Positions 1 to 9,070 of a stretch of DNA of 64,000 bases are shown piece by piece. The DNA comes from Cupriavidus gilardii. GTDB taxonomy: Bacteria > Pseudomonadota > Gammaproteobacteria > Burkholderiales > Burkholderiaceae. Numbering within the stretch: position 1 is the stretch's first letter; every line of letters begins with the position of its first letter. A program made the position numbers and the translations under genes. The notes beneath the pieces were generated by a model. It was not told the origin of the DNA and did no database searches. It worked only from the letters and a program-made list of their open reading frames with translations. The stretch lies in NCBI RefSeq assembly GCF_008801915.1, contig NZ_VZOV01000020.1:1-64000 (forward strand), read 5' to 3'.

Positions 1-75
1 CGAACAGGACCGTGAAACGACTTCGCGCCGATGATAGTGCGGACTACCCGTGTGAAAGTAGGTCATCGCCAGGCT
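1..75 (+). rRNA. rrf: 5S ribosomal RNA, 3' part
   Basis: The sequence matches the 3' two thirds of a proteobacterial 5S rRNA: it begins in the conserved CCGAACAG region (first base outside the window), runs through GATAGTGCGGAC and ends in the closing-stem sequence near GCCAGGC. The 5' end and the rest of the rrn operon lie upstream of the window. A strong intrinsic terminator follows within 10 bp, as expected at the end of an rRNA operon. The exact 3' end is uncertain by a few bases. Confidence 0.9.
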
Positions 76-83
76 CTCCTTTG

Positions 84-118
84 AAAACGCCCCAGATCCT
101 CAAGGTCTGGGGCGTTTT
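84..118 (+). terminator. intrinsic terminator of the rRNA operon
   Basis: The arms at 84-96 and 106-118 are perfect 13-bp complements (AAAACGCCCCAGA / TCTGGGGCGTTTT) around a 9-nt loop, ending in a T run. It lies directly after the 5S gene, so it should end the rRNA transcript. The A/T symmetry could also make it work in the other direction. Confidence 0.93.
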
Positions 119-346
119 GCTTTGCGGCGGGCTGAATCAAAACGACATGGTGTGCGCCGGCCCGCAGACGGAATACAACAGATTGGCCGCCCGCGTGAAG
201 TCACCGGTTTCCGGCCCGAACGGCCTCTGCTATGGTGTCGCTCGGCATTGGCATCCGCCCCGTTTCAGGGCATGGCAGGCCGGCGTCATGCAATCAGAGC
301 CGCGGTCGAATCAGCGCCCGGCGATCGGAAGTTCGGGGAGAGAGGG

Positions 347-1312
347 ATGGCCGCAAACAGGCCCGGAGTCATCGGCATGGACCTGCGCAGGCCTGCATTT
401 GCAGCAGCAGTTGCGGTGCTGACCGCCACGTTGGCGGCTTGTTCGACCTCTTCATCGCCGCCGATCGACTCAGCGACCCGCGCGCCGTCGGCGAAGCCAT
501 CGATCAAGATCGCCGCGACCGACTGCCGCGGCTTTCATAAGCGGCTCGCCGCTTCCTCCACCGCCAAAACGCTGCGCACGCAAGCATCGGCCGGCACGGA
601 CGCCGCGGGCGTGTTCCAGAAAGTTGCCGACGGAAGCGAGCAAGAAGACAGCGAGCCGGCGCCGTTGTCGCATCTTCCATTATTTTCCGCGTCCGATCCC
701 GAGCAATCGCTGCCTGCCGGCTGGCGCAGCTGGACGGTCAACCGCAGCAAGACGCCGACGCAATATGCGCTTGCCGAAGTCGATCAGCGTGTCGTGCTGC
801 ATGCGCGCGCCGAGGGCTCGGCATCAGGGCTCTATGTCCCGCTGACGCCGCGCGATCCGGGCAAGTTGCGTTGGGCCTGGAAGACCCGCGACGTCATCGC
901 CGACGGCGACAACGCCGCCGGGCCGCGCGAAGACGCGCCGCTGCGGGTGTTCGTGGCGTTCGATGGCGACAAGAGCACGCTGTCGCTGAAGGACCATCTG
1001 ATGGACGAGATGGCGCGCCTGATGACAGGCCGCGAGATGCCTTACGCGACCTTGATGTACATCTGGGGTTCGAAACGTGCGGAAGGGACCGTCATTCCGA
1101 ATCCCCATACCGAGCGTATCCGCATGATCGTGGCCGACTCGGGCACGCGTCACGCCAGGCAATGGCGCTGTCATGAGCGCGACCTGCGAGCGGACTATCG
1201 TGCCGCCTTCGGCAAGGAGCCGGGCCGTCTGCAGGCGGTCGGCATCATGACGGACACCGACAATACCAAGAGCCAGGCCGAAGCGTGGTATGGCGACATC
1301 GCGCTGGACTAG
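347..1312 (+). CDS. DUF3047 family lipoprotein
   Basis: About 321 aa. The N-terminus has a hydrophobic stretch ending in the lipobox LAAC (Cys about residue 32), so it is probably an outer-membrane or periplasmic lipoprotein. The C-terminal two thirds resemble DUF3047 proteins (regions around LKDHLMDEMARLM, YIWGS and GIMTDTDNT), whose function is unknown. I chose the ATG at 347 because GGGGAGAGAGG lies just upstream. ATG 377 (MDLRRPAF) would give a more typical signal-peptide length. The frame stays open back to 122, but the extra part reads like non-coding sequence and lies close to the rRNA terminator. The gene stands alone and converges on the DUF2891 gene across a tandem repeat. Confidence 0.8.
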   Translation: MAANRPGVIGMDLRRPAFAAAVAVLTATLAACSTSSSPPIDSATRAPSAKPSIKIAATDCRGFHKRLAASSTAKTLRTQASAGTDAAGVFQKVADGSEQEDSEPAPLSHLPLFSASDPEQSLPAGWRSWTVNRSKTPTQYALAEVDQRVVLHARAEGSASGLYVPLTPRDPGKLRWAWKTRDVIADGDNAAGPREDAPLRVFVAFDGDKSTLSLKDHLMDEMARLMTGREMPYATLMYIWGSKRAEGTVIPNPHTERIRMIVADSGTRHARQWRCHERDLRADYRAAFGKEPGRLQAVGIMTDTDNTKSQAEAWYGDIALD

Positions 1313-1334
1313 CCGCAGGCAGACCGATACGACC

Positions 1335-1446
1335 ATCGATCGCCGAACCTCGATCGCCGAAAATCAATCGACGAAGATCGATCGACGAACATCGATCGCC
1401 GAACATCAATCGACGAAGATCGAGCGGCGAACATCAATCGTCGAAG
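1335..1446. repeat. 14-bp tandem repeat (minisatellite), 8 units
   Basis: Eight contiguous 14-bp units with the consensus ATCRATCGMCGAAS start at 1335, 1349, 1363, 1377, 1391, 1405, 1419 and 1433. Two variants tend to alternate (ATCGATCGCCGAAC and ATCAATCGACGAAG), suggesting a 28-bp higher-order unit. The array nearly fills the 143-bp gap between the convergent DUF3047 and DUF2891 genes. The period is not a multiple of three, so it is not coding. I see no spacers, so this is not a CRISPR array. Confidence 0.93.
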
Positions 1447-1455
1447 AACAGGCGC

Positions 1456-2529
1456 TCAAGCTGTCAGCACGGGGTCGGTCAGGGCCAGCGCCGCGAACGA
1501 CGCCAGCCAGTGCGTACCGACATAGTCGCCGCTGACCGCCTGCGCCAACGACGCGTCCAGATGATCGGCCCAAGCGCCCGCCGCTTTCGTCCGCAGCGGT
1601 TCCGGCAGCGACGGCCCCAGCAGGCGCCAGCACCAGGCGCGCGACAGGTTCAGTCCATCGAGGTGCACCAGCTTGGGATCGGTGCGATCGGCGACCACCA
1701 CTGGCGTCAGCCAGGTCGCCAGATCGTTCGGCGCCGGCGCAAACATCTCCCACCATTCGGCGAACGCGCAGTCGTCCAGCACCCTGCGCATCAGCACCGC
1801 CTCCATCAGGCCGCCTGACAGGAACTCGTCGCCGCCCGGCTCATAGCGGGCCGGGTAGCGCTGGTCGTGGCCGAACCAGCGATGCGCGCGCCGCGCAATC
1901 GCCCGGCGCAGCGCCGGGTGGCCGTCGGTGCGCGCATAACCGTCGGCCAGCACCAGCGCGAAGGCGCTGTTGGCGTGCGTGCCGGTGCGGATCGGGAAGT
2001 CGGCGATATCGAGATAGTCGGTCAGCCGTCCCGCCAGCTCGGTCGCCAGCGGCTCGCAGGCCTTCGCCCAGCGCTGGACTTGCTTGTCGGCCCCGGGGAA
2101 TTCGCGCAGCTCCGCCTGCAGCCGCAGGATCCAGGCCCACCCATAGGGGCGTTCGAAGGTGGCGCAACCCGGCCGCTGGAAATAGGCAAGTTCGGCCGCG
2201 ACCGCCTGCGCCTGCCACTGGATATCGAGCGTCGAGCGGATCGCGCCGGCCTCGGGAAGATCGGGCCGCTGCGCCAGCAGCCGGACCAGCAGCCAGTGCA
2301 TGTGCACGCTGGAGTGCCAGTCGTAGCTGCCGAAATAGACCGGATGCAGCGTGCGCGGCTCCGCCAGGTCGCCGGCGCCCATCATCATGTGGTCGATGCG
2401 GTAGGGATAGGGCCGCAGGATGTTCTCGAGCGCGACCTGCGCGAAGGCGCTGGCGGTTGCGATATCGAGCGCCGGCAGCGCGGTCCGCCCGGCCGTGCCA
2501 TTCACGCCGGCAACGTGCTGGTCGCTCAC
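1456..2529 (-). CDS. DUF2891 family protein
   Basis: About 357 aa, resembling the DUF2891 family (motifs HPVYFGSYDWHSSVHMHW, GTHANSAFAL and PGGDEFLSGGLMEA). The family is soluble, rich in Trp and His, and has no established activity. The helix-rich pattern suggests an alpha/alpha barrel, but that is inference. The chosen GTG start at 2529 overlaps the TGA of the upstream M20 amidohydrolase (GTGA), a typical coupled junction. Another GTG at 2544 would add five residues. Its place behind an amidohydrolase that diverges from a peptide importer suggests a role in uptake or processing of the same substrate. Confidence 0.82.
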   Translation of the reverse strand: MSDQHVAGVNGTAGRTALPALDIATASAFAQVALENILRPYPYRIDHMMMGAGDLAEPRTLHPVYFGSYDWHSSVHMHWLLVRLLAQRPDLPEAGAIRSTLDIQWQAQAVAAELAYFQRPGCATFERPYGWAWILRLQAELREFPGADKQVQRWAKACEPLATELAGRLTDYLDIADFPIRTGTHANSAFALVLADGYARTDGHPALRRAIARRAHRWFGHDQRYPARYEPGGDEFLSGGLMEAVLMRRVLDDCAFAEWWEMFAPAPNDLATWLTPVVVADRTDPKLVHLDGLNLSRAWCWRLLGPSLPEPLRTKAAGAWADHLDASLAQAVSGDYVGTHWLASFAALALTDPVLTA

Positions 2530-3719
2530 GCCGGCGCCAGCCACTTCTCGACCAGCTTGACGAAGAAGGTCGAGCCGACCGGCAGGATCTCGTCGTTGAA
2601 GTCGTAGCTGGGGTTATGCAGCATGCAGGGCCCGATGCCGTGGCCGGCCTCCCGGTGCCCGCCCTCACCATTGCCGATGAACAGATAGCAGCCGGGCCGC
2701 TCGAGCAGCATGAAGGAAAAGTCCTCGGCGCCCATCGTCGGTTCGACGTTGGCCTCGACGTTGTCGACGCCAACCAGCTCGCGTGCGACCTCGACCGCAA
2801 AGGCGGCTTCCGCGGCGCTGTTGACGGTCGGCGGATAGTTGCGCTCGAAGCTGAATTCGATGGTGCAGTCGAATGCCGTGGCGACGGCACGCGCCACCTC
2901 TTCCATGCGCCGTTCGATCAGGTCGAGCACCGGCAGCGTGAAGGTGCGTACGGTGCCGCCGATCCACGCCTCGTTGGGCACGATATTGGTGGCGTCGCCG
3001 GCGTGGAACTGCGTGACCGAGATCACCGCCGCGTCGATCGGCCGCTTGTTGCGGGTAATGATGCCCTGCAGCGCGCCGACAATCTGCGCAGCGGTAAAGA
3101 CCGGGTCGTTGCCGTTATGCGGCATCGCCGCATGCGCGCCCTTGCCGCGCACGACGATGCGGAACTCGTTGCTCGATGCCATCAGCGGCCCGGCGCAGGT
3201 GCCGAAGGAACCGGCCGGCATGCCGGGCCAGTTGTGCATGCCGAACACCGCGTCGCACGGAAAGCGCTCGAACAGCCCGTCGCGGATCATCTCGCGGGCG
3301 CCGCCGCCGCCTTCCTCGGCAGGCTGGAAGATCAGATGGACGGTGCCGTCGAAGTTGCGGTGCCGCGCGAGGTAGCGGGCCGCGCCGAGCAGCATCGCGG
3401 TATGGCCATCGTGTCCGCACGCGTGCATCTTGCCGTCGTATTGCGAGCGGTGGCCGAAGGTGTTGGCCTCCTGCAGCGGCAACGCGTCCATGTCGGCGCG
3501 CAGGCCGATGCTGCGCGCGCTGCTGCCGTTGCGGATCACGCCGACCAGGCCGGTCTTGCCCAGGCCCCGATGGACCTCGATGCCCCAGTCGGTCAGCGTG
3601 CGCGCGACCACGTCGGCGGTGCGCTGCTCCTCGAATCGCAGTTCCGGATGAGCATGGATATCGCGGCGGATCGAACGGATCTCGTCTTGCGCCTGGAGGA
3701 TTTCGGGGATCAGTGTCAT
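2526..3719 (-). CDS. M20 family amidohydrolase (aminoacylase/hippurate hydrolase type)
   Basis: 397 aa. It is a member of the M20D amidohydrolase group that removes acyl or aminoacyl groups from amino acids using two metal ions. Visible signatures are ADMDALPLQE, the metal-site block HACGHDGHTAML, the loop FQPAEEGGGGAREM, a dimerisation domain around GKGAHAAMP, and the C-terminal TMGAEDFSF region. There is no signal peptide, so it should be cytoplasmic. The start is ATG 3719, matching the usual family N-terminus (MTLIPEIL...); the frame stays open further upstream but the extra sequence looks unrelated. It heads an operon with the DUF2891 gene and diverges from the ABC importer, so it may process what that importer brings in. 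Confidence 0.9.
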   Translation of the reverse strand: MTLIPEILQAQDEIRSIRRDIHAHPELRFEEQRTADVVARTLTDWGIEVHRGLGKTGLVGVIRNGSSARSIGLRADMDALPLQEANTFGHRSQYDGKMHACGHDGHTAMLLGAARYLARHRNFDGTVHLIFQPAEEGGGGAREMIRDGLFERFPCDAVFGMHNWPGMPAGSFGTCAGPLMASSNEFRIVVRGKGAHAAMPHNGNDPVFTAAQIVGALQGIITRNKRPIDAAVISVTQFHAGDATNIVPNEAWIGGTVRTFTLPVLDLIERRMEEVARAVATAFDCTIEFSFERNYPPTVNSAAEAAFAVEVARELVGVDNVEANVEPTMGAEDFSFMLLERPGCYLFIGNGEGGHREAGHGIGPCMLHNPSYDFNDEILPVGSTFFVKLVEKWLAPA

Positions 3720-4142
3720 GGCCGTGGCAGCAGCGGTAAGCGGTGATAAACGAGAAGGTAATGACCCGGGGAGAAACACCGGGTCGGCAATACGGAATGG
3801 GGAAACCGCAGGGGGTGAAACAACCGGATCATACGACGCCCCGCCGGAATGCGCCAAAACCGCCTCCAATAGCGGCACCAACATCGCCGCCAAGGCCAGG
3901 GCCCAACAGCCCCCGCCAAAACCATCGCGCCGCGAGATTTCTGCTGCGAGGTTTCCCCTGGATACCGGCCCAATATACCGCCGGCCTTGCCGCCCGCATT
4001 CGTCATCGTCGCGCCCGGAGGTGGGTTTCCCCGCATTGCCGCCGGTGCTTCTCTACTGGAACAGTTAATGCTTGCCGTACCGCGTCCGCGAGCCGGGCCG
4101 CGCATGTGTCCCGACGCCTGCACCAATTTGCGGCGTCGCAGC
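3720..4142. other. intergenic region between the divergent amidohydrolase and ABC importer
   Basis: There is no convincing gene in this stretch. Several frames are open, but their translations (Arg/Pro-rich or Ala-rich) show no family resemblance. It must hold the amidohydrolase promoter on the minus strand, which I cannot place with confidence. The importer promoter lies just to its right at 4143-4172. Confidence 0.5.
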
Positions 4143-4172
4143 TTGCGACGGTCACAGGCCGCTCGTTATAGT
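4143..4172 (+). promoter_or_regulatory. predicted sigma70 promoter of the ABC importer
   Basis: TTGCGA (4143-4148), an 18-bp spacer and TATAGT (4167-4172). A GGGAGAA ribosome-binding site and ATG 4201 follow 15 to 30 bp downstream. Predicted from sequence only. Confidence 0.6.
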
Positions 4173-4200
4173 TGCCCCCACTTTTCGGGAGAATCGCTCG

Positions 4201-5790
4201 ATGCCGCTACGCCACCACCAGAAGGCATTTGCAACCGCCCTGCTCGCCGCAGCCATCAGCTTCGGCGCCGGCGGTCAGGCACTGGCAGCCGATTTCAAGC
4301 TGGCCATGAGCTCGCCGCCGACCTCGATGGACCCGCACTTCTACAACCTGTTCTCGAACATCAACGTGTCGGAGCACATCTTCGACAGCCTGATCAAGAT
4401 GGACGCGGACAGCCGCATCATTCCGGGCCTGGCCGAGTCGTGGAAGCTGGTCAACGAGACCACCTGGGAGTTCAAGATCCGCAAGGGCGTCAAGTTCCAT
4501 GATGGCTCGCCGCTGACCGCCGAGGACATCCTGTGGTCGCTGGACCGGCCCGCGACGATCCAGAACAGCCCCGGCAAGTTCGATGTCTACACCAAGGCCA
4601 TCGTCGCCAAGAAGGTCATCGATCCGAACACGATCCAGTTGATCACCGCGCAGCCCTATCCGCTGGTGCTGAACGACCTGACGTCGATCTTCATCGTGCA
4701 GAAGAAGGCCACGCAGGGCCTGAACTCGGACGATTTCGCGCAGGGCAAGGGCATGATCGGCACCGGTCCGTTCAAGTTCGTCAGCTATGCGCGGGACGAC
4801 CGGGTCGAGCTGACGCGCAACGCCGACTACTGGGGACCGAAGCCGGCGTGGGACAAGGTGACGCTGCGCTTCATTCCGAACCCCGCGACGCGCCTGGCCG
4901 CGCTGCTGTCGGGCGACGTGCAGGCGATCGAGAACGTGCCGACGCCGGATCTGCCGCAGGTGCGCAAGAACCCGAAGCTGTCGTTCTTCTCGAAGATCTC
5001 GCACCGCGTGATCTACCTGTATTTCGATGCCAAGCGCGACAAGTCGCCGTACGTCACCAGCAAGGACGGCCAGCCGATGGACAAGAACCCGCTGAAGGAT
5101 GCGCGCGTGCGCAACGCCATCAGCATGGCCATCAACCGTCAGGGCATCAAGGACCGGCTGATGGAGGGCCTGTCCGAGCCGACCAACAACCTGGTGCCGG
5201 CGACGCTGTTCGGGCATAACCCCAACCTGAAGACCGTCAAGTACGACCCCGAGGGCGCCAAGAAGCTGCTGGCCGAGGCCGGCTATCCGAACGGCTTCGG
5301 CGTGACGCTGCATACGCCGAACAACCGCTATGTCAACGACGAGAAGATCGCGCAGACCATCGCGCAGAACCTGACGCGGATCGGCATCGCCACCCGCGTC
5401 GAGGGCATGCCGATGGCGACCTACTCGTCCAAGGGCATCAAGCACGAGTGGTCGTTCGGCCTGCTGGGCTGGGGCGCGCAGACCGGCGAGGTCAGCTCGC
5501 CGCTGCGCGCGCTGCTGGCGTGCGAGGACGCCAAGAAGGGCTTCGGCACGACCAACTGGGGCGAGTACTGCAATCCGAAGATGGACGCGGTACTGGAGAA
5601 GGCGCTGCGGACCGTCGACGATGGCGAGCGCTCGAAGCTGCTGCAGGAGGCGACCGCGATCGCGATCAACGACGGCGGCATCATTCCGATTCATCAACAG
5701 GTGACCACCTGGGCCACGCAGAAGGGCATCACCTACGTGCCGCGGACCGACGAGCGGACCTACGCGCACAACTTCAAGCCGCAGCAGTAA
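4201..5790 (+). CDS. ABC transporter substrate-binding protein, family 5 (peptide/nickel type)
   Basis: 529 aa. It has a Sec signal peptide (charged start MPLRHHQK, hydrophobic core, cleavage near ALA|ADF) and the SBP_bac_5 fold typical of dipeptide and oligopeptide binding proteins. Visible family features include MDPHFYN near the N-terminus, the WEFKIRKGVKFHDGSPLTAEDI block (about residues 90-110) and GTGPFKF. It should act in the periplasm, delivering ligand to the two permeases encoded downstream. ATG 4201 follows GGGAGAA. The ligand cannot be deduced: peptides, N-acyl amino acids or another small molecule are all possible. Confidence 0.92.
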   Translation: MPLRHHQKAFATALLAAAISFGAGGQALAADFKLAMSSPPTSMDPHFYNLFSNINVSEHIFDSLIKMDADSRIIPGLAESWKLVNETTWEFKIRKGVKFHDGSPLTAEDILWSLDRPATIQNSPGKFDVYTKAIVAKKVIDPNTIQLITAQPYPLVLNDLTSIFIVQKKATQGLNSDDFAQGKGMIGTGPFKFVSYARDDRVELTRNADYWGPKPAWDKVTLRFIPNPATRLAALLSGDVQAIENVPTPDLPQVRKNPKLSFFSKISHRVIYLYFDAKRDKSPYVTSKDGQPMDKNPLKDARVRNAISMAINRQGIKDRLMEGLSEPTNNLVPATLFGHNPNLKTVKYDPEGAKKLLAEAGYPNGFGVTLHTPNNRYVNDEKIAQTIAQNLTRIGIATRVEGMPMATYSSKGIKHEWSFGLLGWGAQTGEVSSPLRALLACEDAKKGFGTTNWGEYCNPKMDAVLEKALRTVDDGERSKLLQEATAIAINDGGIIPIHQQVTTWATQKGITYVPRTDERTYAHNFKPQQ

Positions 5791-5798
5791 TCTCGGCA

Positions 5799-5830
5799 GG
5801 GCTGTCGGCGGGCCGTTCGCTTGACAGCCC
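5799..5830 (+). promoter_or_regulatory. hairpin between the binding-protein and permease genes
   Basis: GGGCTGTC (5799-5806) and GACAGCCC (5823-5830) form a perfect 8-bp stem just after the binding-protein stop codon. There is no T run. Hairpins here in binding-protein operons usually stabilise or partly terminate the upstream message, so that the binding protein is made in excess. That role is inferred. Confidence 0.5.
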
Positions 5831-6064
5831 GGGCGCGCGCGGTGCCCAATGGCGCCGCGCGTCCCAACCGGCCCGCGCCGCGCAGCCGGCCCCGCCGCCC
5901 GCGGGTCCGGCGATGCGCCGATCGCCACGAAAACAGCCGCCCGGCGACGATCGGGCGGCGATAGCCGTCAGCCGGTGCCGCGCTCCGCCGCATGCCTTCG
6001 CGCGACCCCTCGCGCGGGACATGGCGGTGCGCGGCGCCGGCGGCGAAGGAAAAGCGTCCCGACT

Positions 6065-7042
6065 ATGCTGGTCTTTATCATCCGGCGCCTGATGCAGAGC
6101 GTGGTCGTGCTCTTCGTCATGTCGCTGCTGGTCTTTCTCGGTGTGTTCGCCATCGGCAACCCGGTGGACATCCTGATCAATCCGCAGGCCGATCAGGAAG
6201 ACATCAAGCGCACCATCGCCGCGCTCGGCCTCGACAAGCCGCTGTGGGAGCAGTACTGGATCTTCCTGACCAATGCGCTGCAGGGCAATCTGGGCATCTC
6301 GTTCGCGCACGGCACGCCGGCGCTGAAGCTGATCTTCGAGCGGATGCCGGCGACGATGGAGCTGGCGGTCTGCGCGATCCTGCTGGCGATCGTGCTCGGC
6401 ATCCCGCTCGGCCTGTGGGCCGGCCTGCGGCCCAACGGCATCGCGGGCAAGTCGATCATGACGGTGTCGATCCTCGGCTTTTCGCTGCCGACCTTCTGGG
6501 TCGGGCTGATGCTGATCATGGTGTTCGCGGTGCAGCTGGGCTGGCTGCCGTCGAACGGGCGCGGGCAGACCGTGTCGGTGCTCGGCATCCCGGTCAGCTT
6601 CCTGACCGTCGACGGCATCCGCCATCTGGTGCTGCCGGCCGTCACGCTGTCGCTGCTGAATATCGCGATGGTGATCCGGCTGACGCGCGCCGGCACGCAG
6701 GAGGCGATGCTGCAGGACTACGTCAAGTTCGCGCGCGCCAAGGGCCTGTCGAACACCCGCATCGTCGGCGTGCATGTGCTCAAGAACATCCTGATTCCGA
6801 TCGTCACCGTGATCGCGCTGCAGTTCGGCTCGATCATCGCCTTCGCCATCGTCACCGAGACGATCTTCGCCTGGCCCGGCATGGGCAAGCTGATCATCGA
6901 TTCGATCCAGCTGCTGGACCGGCCGGTGATCGTCGCCTACCTGATGGTGATCGTGACGCTGTTCATCCTGATCAACCTGGCGGTCGACATCCTCTACAGC
7001 GTGCTCGACCCGCGCGTGCGCATCGCCGACAACAAGGGCTGA
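6065..7042 (+). CDS. ABC transporter permease, DppB-like
   Basis: 325 aa inner-membrane protein of the BPD_transp_1 family. The N-terminus MLVFIIRRLMQSVVVLFVMS is the typical first membrane helix of DppB/OppB proteins, and several more helices follow. The cytoplasmic coupling segment is near RAKGLSNTRIVGVHVLKN. The start is ATG 6065, preceded by AAGGAAAA; the longer frame from 5849 adds only low-complexity Arg/Ala sequence. It is separated from the binding-protein gene by 274 bp containing a hairpin and is followed 5 bp later by the second permease. Confidence 0.93.
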   Translation: MLVFIIRRLMQSVVVLFVMSLLVFLGVFAIGNPVDILINPQADQEDIKRTIAALGLDKPLWEQYWIFLTNALQGNLGISFAHGTPALKLIFERMPATMELAVCAILLAIVLGIPLGLWAGLRPNGIAGKSIMTVSILGFSLPTFWVGLMLIMVFAVQLGWLPSNGRGQTVSVLGIPVSFLTVDGIRHLVLPAVTLSLLNIAMVIRLTRAGTQEAMLQDYVKFARAKGLSNTRIVGVHVLKNILIPIVTVIALQFGSIIAFAIVTETIFAWPGMGKLIIDSIQLLDRPVIVAYLMVIVTLFILINLAVDILYSVLDPRVRIADNKG

Positions 7043-7047
7043 TCCCA

Positions 7048-8040
7048 ATGACCATCGCTACGCAACCGGGCACGCCGGACGGGCTGCCGGCCCCGACCAC
7101 CGATCTCGCCGCCGGTCCCCCGGGCACCCCGACCGGCACGCCGACGCCGTCCGCGGCGGCGGGCGTCGACACGCCGTGGCGCCGCTTCGCGCGGCAGTTC
7201 TTCTCCAGCAAGATCGCGGTGGCGGGCCTGGCCGTGCTGATCGCGATCGTGCTGATCGCGATCTTCGCGCCGTGGCTCGCGCCGCAGAATCCCTACGACC
7301 TGGCGACGCTGGACGTGCTGGACGCGCGCCTGGCGCCGGGGGAGGTGGCCGGCAACGGCATGACGTTCCTGCTCGGCTCGGACGAGCAGGGCCGCGACAT
7401 CCTGTCGGCCGTGATGTACGGGCTGCGCATCAGCATCGGCGTCGGCGTGGTCAGCACGGTGATCGCGCTGGTGCTGGGCGCCACGCTGGGGCTGATCGCC
7501 GGCTTCGTCGGCGGACGCGTCGAGGCGCTGATCATGCGCGTCGCCGATCTGCAGCTGTCGTTCCCGCCGATCCTGCTGGCGCTGATCCTGCTGGCCTTCC
7601 TGCGGCCTGGCATCGGCAATATCGTGATCGCGCTGGTGGCGGTGCAATGGGCCTACTACGCGCGCACCACGCGCAGCGCGGCGCTGGTCGAGCGGCGCAA
7701 GGAATATATCGAGGCGGCCACCTGCCTGGGGCTGCCGGCGCGGCGCATCATGTTCCGCCATCTGCTGCCGAACTGCCTGCCGCCGCTGATCGTGATCGCT
7801 GCGCTGCAGGTGGCCTCGGCGATCACGCTGGAGGCCACGCTGTCCTTCCTCGGCCTGGGCGTGCCGATCACCGAGCCGTCGCTCGGTTCGCTGATTTCGA
7901 ACGGCCAGCAGTACATGCTGTCCGGCAAGTACTGGATCAGCTTCTTCCCCGGCATTGCGCTGGTGGTGACCATCGTCGCGATGAACCTGGTCGCCGACCA
8001 GCTGCGCGACGTGCTGAACCCGCGCCTGCAGACGCTTTGA
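7048..8040 (+). CDS. ABC transporter permease, DppC-like
   Basis: 330 aa. A Pro/Thr/Gly-rich cytoplasmic N-terminus (about 45 residues) precedes the first membrane helix and the OppC_N-type segment (SKIAVAGLAVLIAIVLIAIF), then the permease domain with the EAA-like loop near YIEAATCLGLPARRIMFRH. It should pair with the DppB-like permease to form the membrane channel. ATG 7048 lies 5 bp after the upstream stop codon. The N-terminal extension is longer than in E. coli DppC. Confidence 0.93.
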   Translation: MTIATQPGTPDGLPAPTTDLAAGPPGTPTGTPTPSAAAGVDTPWRRFARQFFSSKIAVAGLAVLIAIVLIAIFAPWLAPQNPYDLATLDVLDARLAPGEVAGNGMTFLLGSDEQGRDILSAVMYGLRISIGVGVVSTVIALVLGATLGLIAGFVGGRVEALIMRVADLQLSFPPILLALILLAFLRPGIGNIVIALVAVQWAYYARTTRSAALVERRKEYIEAATCLGLPARRIMFRHLLPNCLPPLIVIAALQVASAITLEATLSFLGLGVPITEPSLGSLISNGQQYMLSGKYWISFFPGIALVVTIVAMNLVADQLRDVLNPRLQTL

Positions 8041-8068
8041 CAGACGACGCCAACAAGGGAATGACCGG

Positions 8069-9070
8069 ATGAGCAGCAAACCAACCCTGCTGGTCGAGGA
8101 CCTGGAAACGCATTTCTTCACGCGCGGCGGCGTTGCACGCGCGGTCGATCGCGTGTCCTTCTCGATCGGCCGCGGCGAGATCATGGGCCTGGTCGGCGAG
8201 TCCGGCTCAGGCAAGTCAATGACCGGCTATTCGATCATGGGACTGATCGATCCGCCCGGGCAGGTCGTCGGCGGACGCATCGAGCTGACCAGCCGCGACG
8301 GCGTCACGCGCGACCTGCGCAAGCTGACGCCGGCGCAGATGCGCAACGTGCGCGGCAACCGCATCGCGATGATCTTCCAGGATCCGATGATGACGCTGAA
8401 CCCGGTGCTGCGCATCGACACGCAGATGATCGAGGCGGTGCTGGCGCACGAGAAGGTCGACAAGGCGGTGGCGCGCGAGCGCGCGCGCAATGCGCTGGCG
8501 CGGGTTGGCATTCCATCGCCGGACGAGCGGCTGCAGGCCTATCCGCACCAGTTCTCGGGCGGCATGCGCCAGCGCGTGGCGATCGCGATCGCGCTGCTGA
8601 ACAAGCCGGACCTGATCATCGCCGACGAGCCGACCACCGCTCTTGACGTGACGATCCAGGGCCAGATCCTCTACGAGATGCAGAAGCTGTGCCGCGAGTC
8701 CGGCACCGCGCTGATCTGGATCACGCACGACCTGTCGGTGATCGCGGGCCTGGCCGACAGCGTCTGCGTGATGTACGCCGGCAGGATCGTCGAGGCCGGC
8801 GACGTGCGCCAGGTGCTCGAGCATCCCGAACATCCCTATACGCACGGACTGATCGGCTCGGCGCCGTCGCGCAATCCGCGCGGCGCGCCGCTGCGCCAGA
8901 TCCCCGGCATGACGCCGTCGCTGCTGAACCTGCCCGGCGGCTGCGCGTTCCGCGAGCGCTGCCCGCGCGCCACCGAGATCTGCCGCACCGAGCCGCCGCT
9001 GAGCAGCGCGCCCGACGGGCGGCGCCTGCGCTGCTTCCACCCGGTGCTTGAAACGCAGGAGGCCGCATGA
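8069..9070 (+). CDS. ABC transporter ATP-binding protein, DppD-like
   Basis: 333 aa cytoplasmic ATPase. It has Walker A GESGSGKS (about residues 46-53), the signature [12 protein letters not shown], Walker [13 protein letters not shown] and a switch His in WITHDLSV. The C-terminal oligopeptide/dipeptide extension contains [14 protein letters not shown], a Cys pattern that often binds an iron-sulfur cluster in this family. Its stop codon overlaps the next ATPase start by ATGA, consistent with the two being made together as the nucleotide-binding pair. Confidence 0.94.
   Translation: MSSKPTLLVEDLETHFFTRGGVARAVDRVSFSIGRGEIMGLVGESGSGKSMTGYSIMGLIDPPGQVVGGRIELTSRDGVTRDLRKLTPAQMRNVRGNRIAMIFQDPMMTLNPVLRIDTQMIEAVLAHEKVDKAVARERARNALARVGIPSPDERLQAYPHQFSGGMRQRVAIAIALLNKPDLIIADEPTTALDVTIQGQILYEMQKLCRESGTALIWITHDLSVIAGLADSVCVMYAGRIVEAGDVRQVLEHPEHPYTHGLIGSAPSRNPRGAPLRQIPGMTPSLLNLPGGCAFRERCPRATEICRTEPPLSSAPDGRRLRCFHPVLETQEAA

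Noticed and set aside
122..346. N-terminal extension of the DUF3047 protein
   Set aside because: It lacks a signal peptide-like start or similarity and lies beside the rRNA terminator. The ATG at 347 has a good ribosome-binding site.
1335..1446. CRISPR-like array
   Set aside because: Units are 14 bp and directly adjoining, with no unique spacers and no cas genes.
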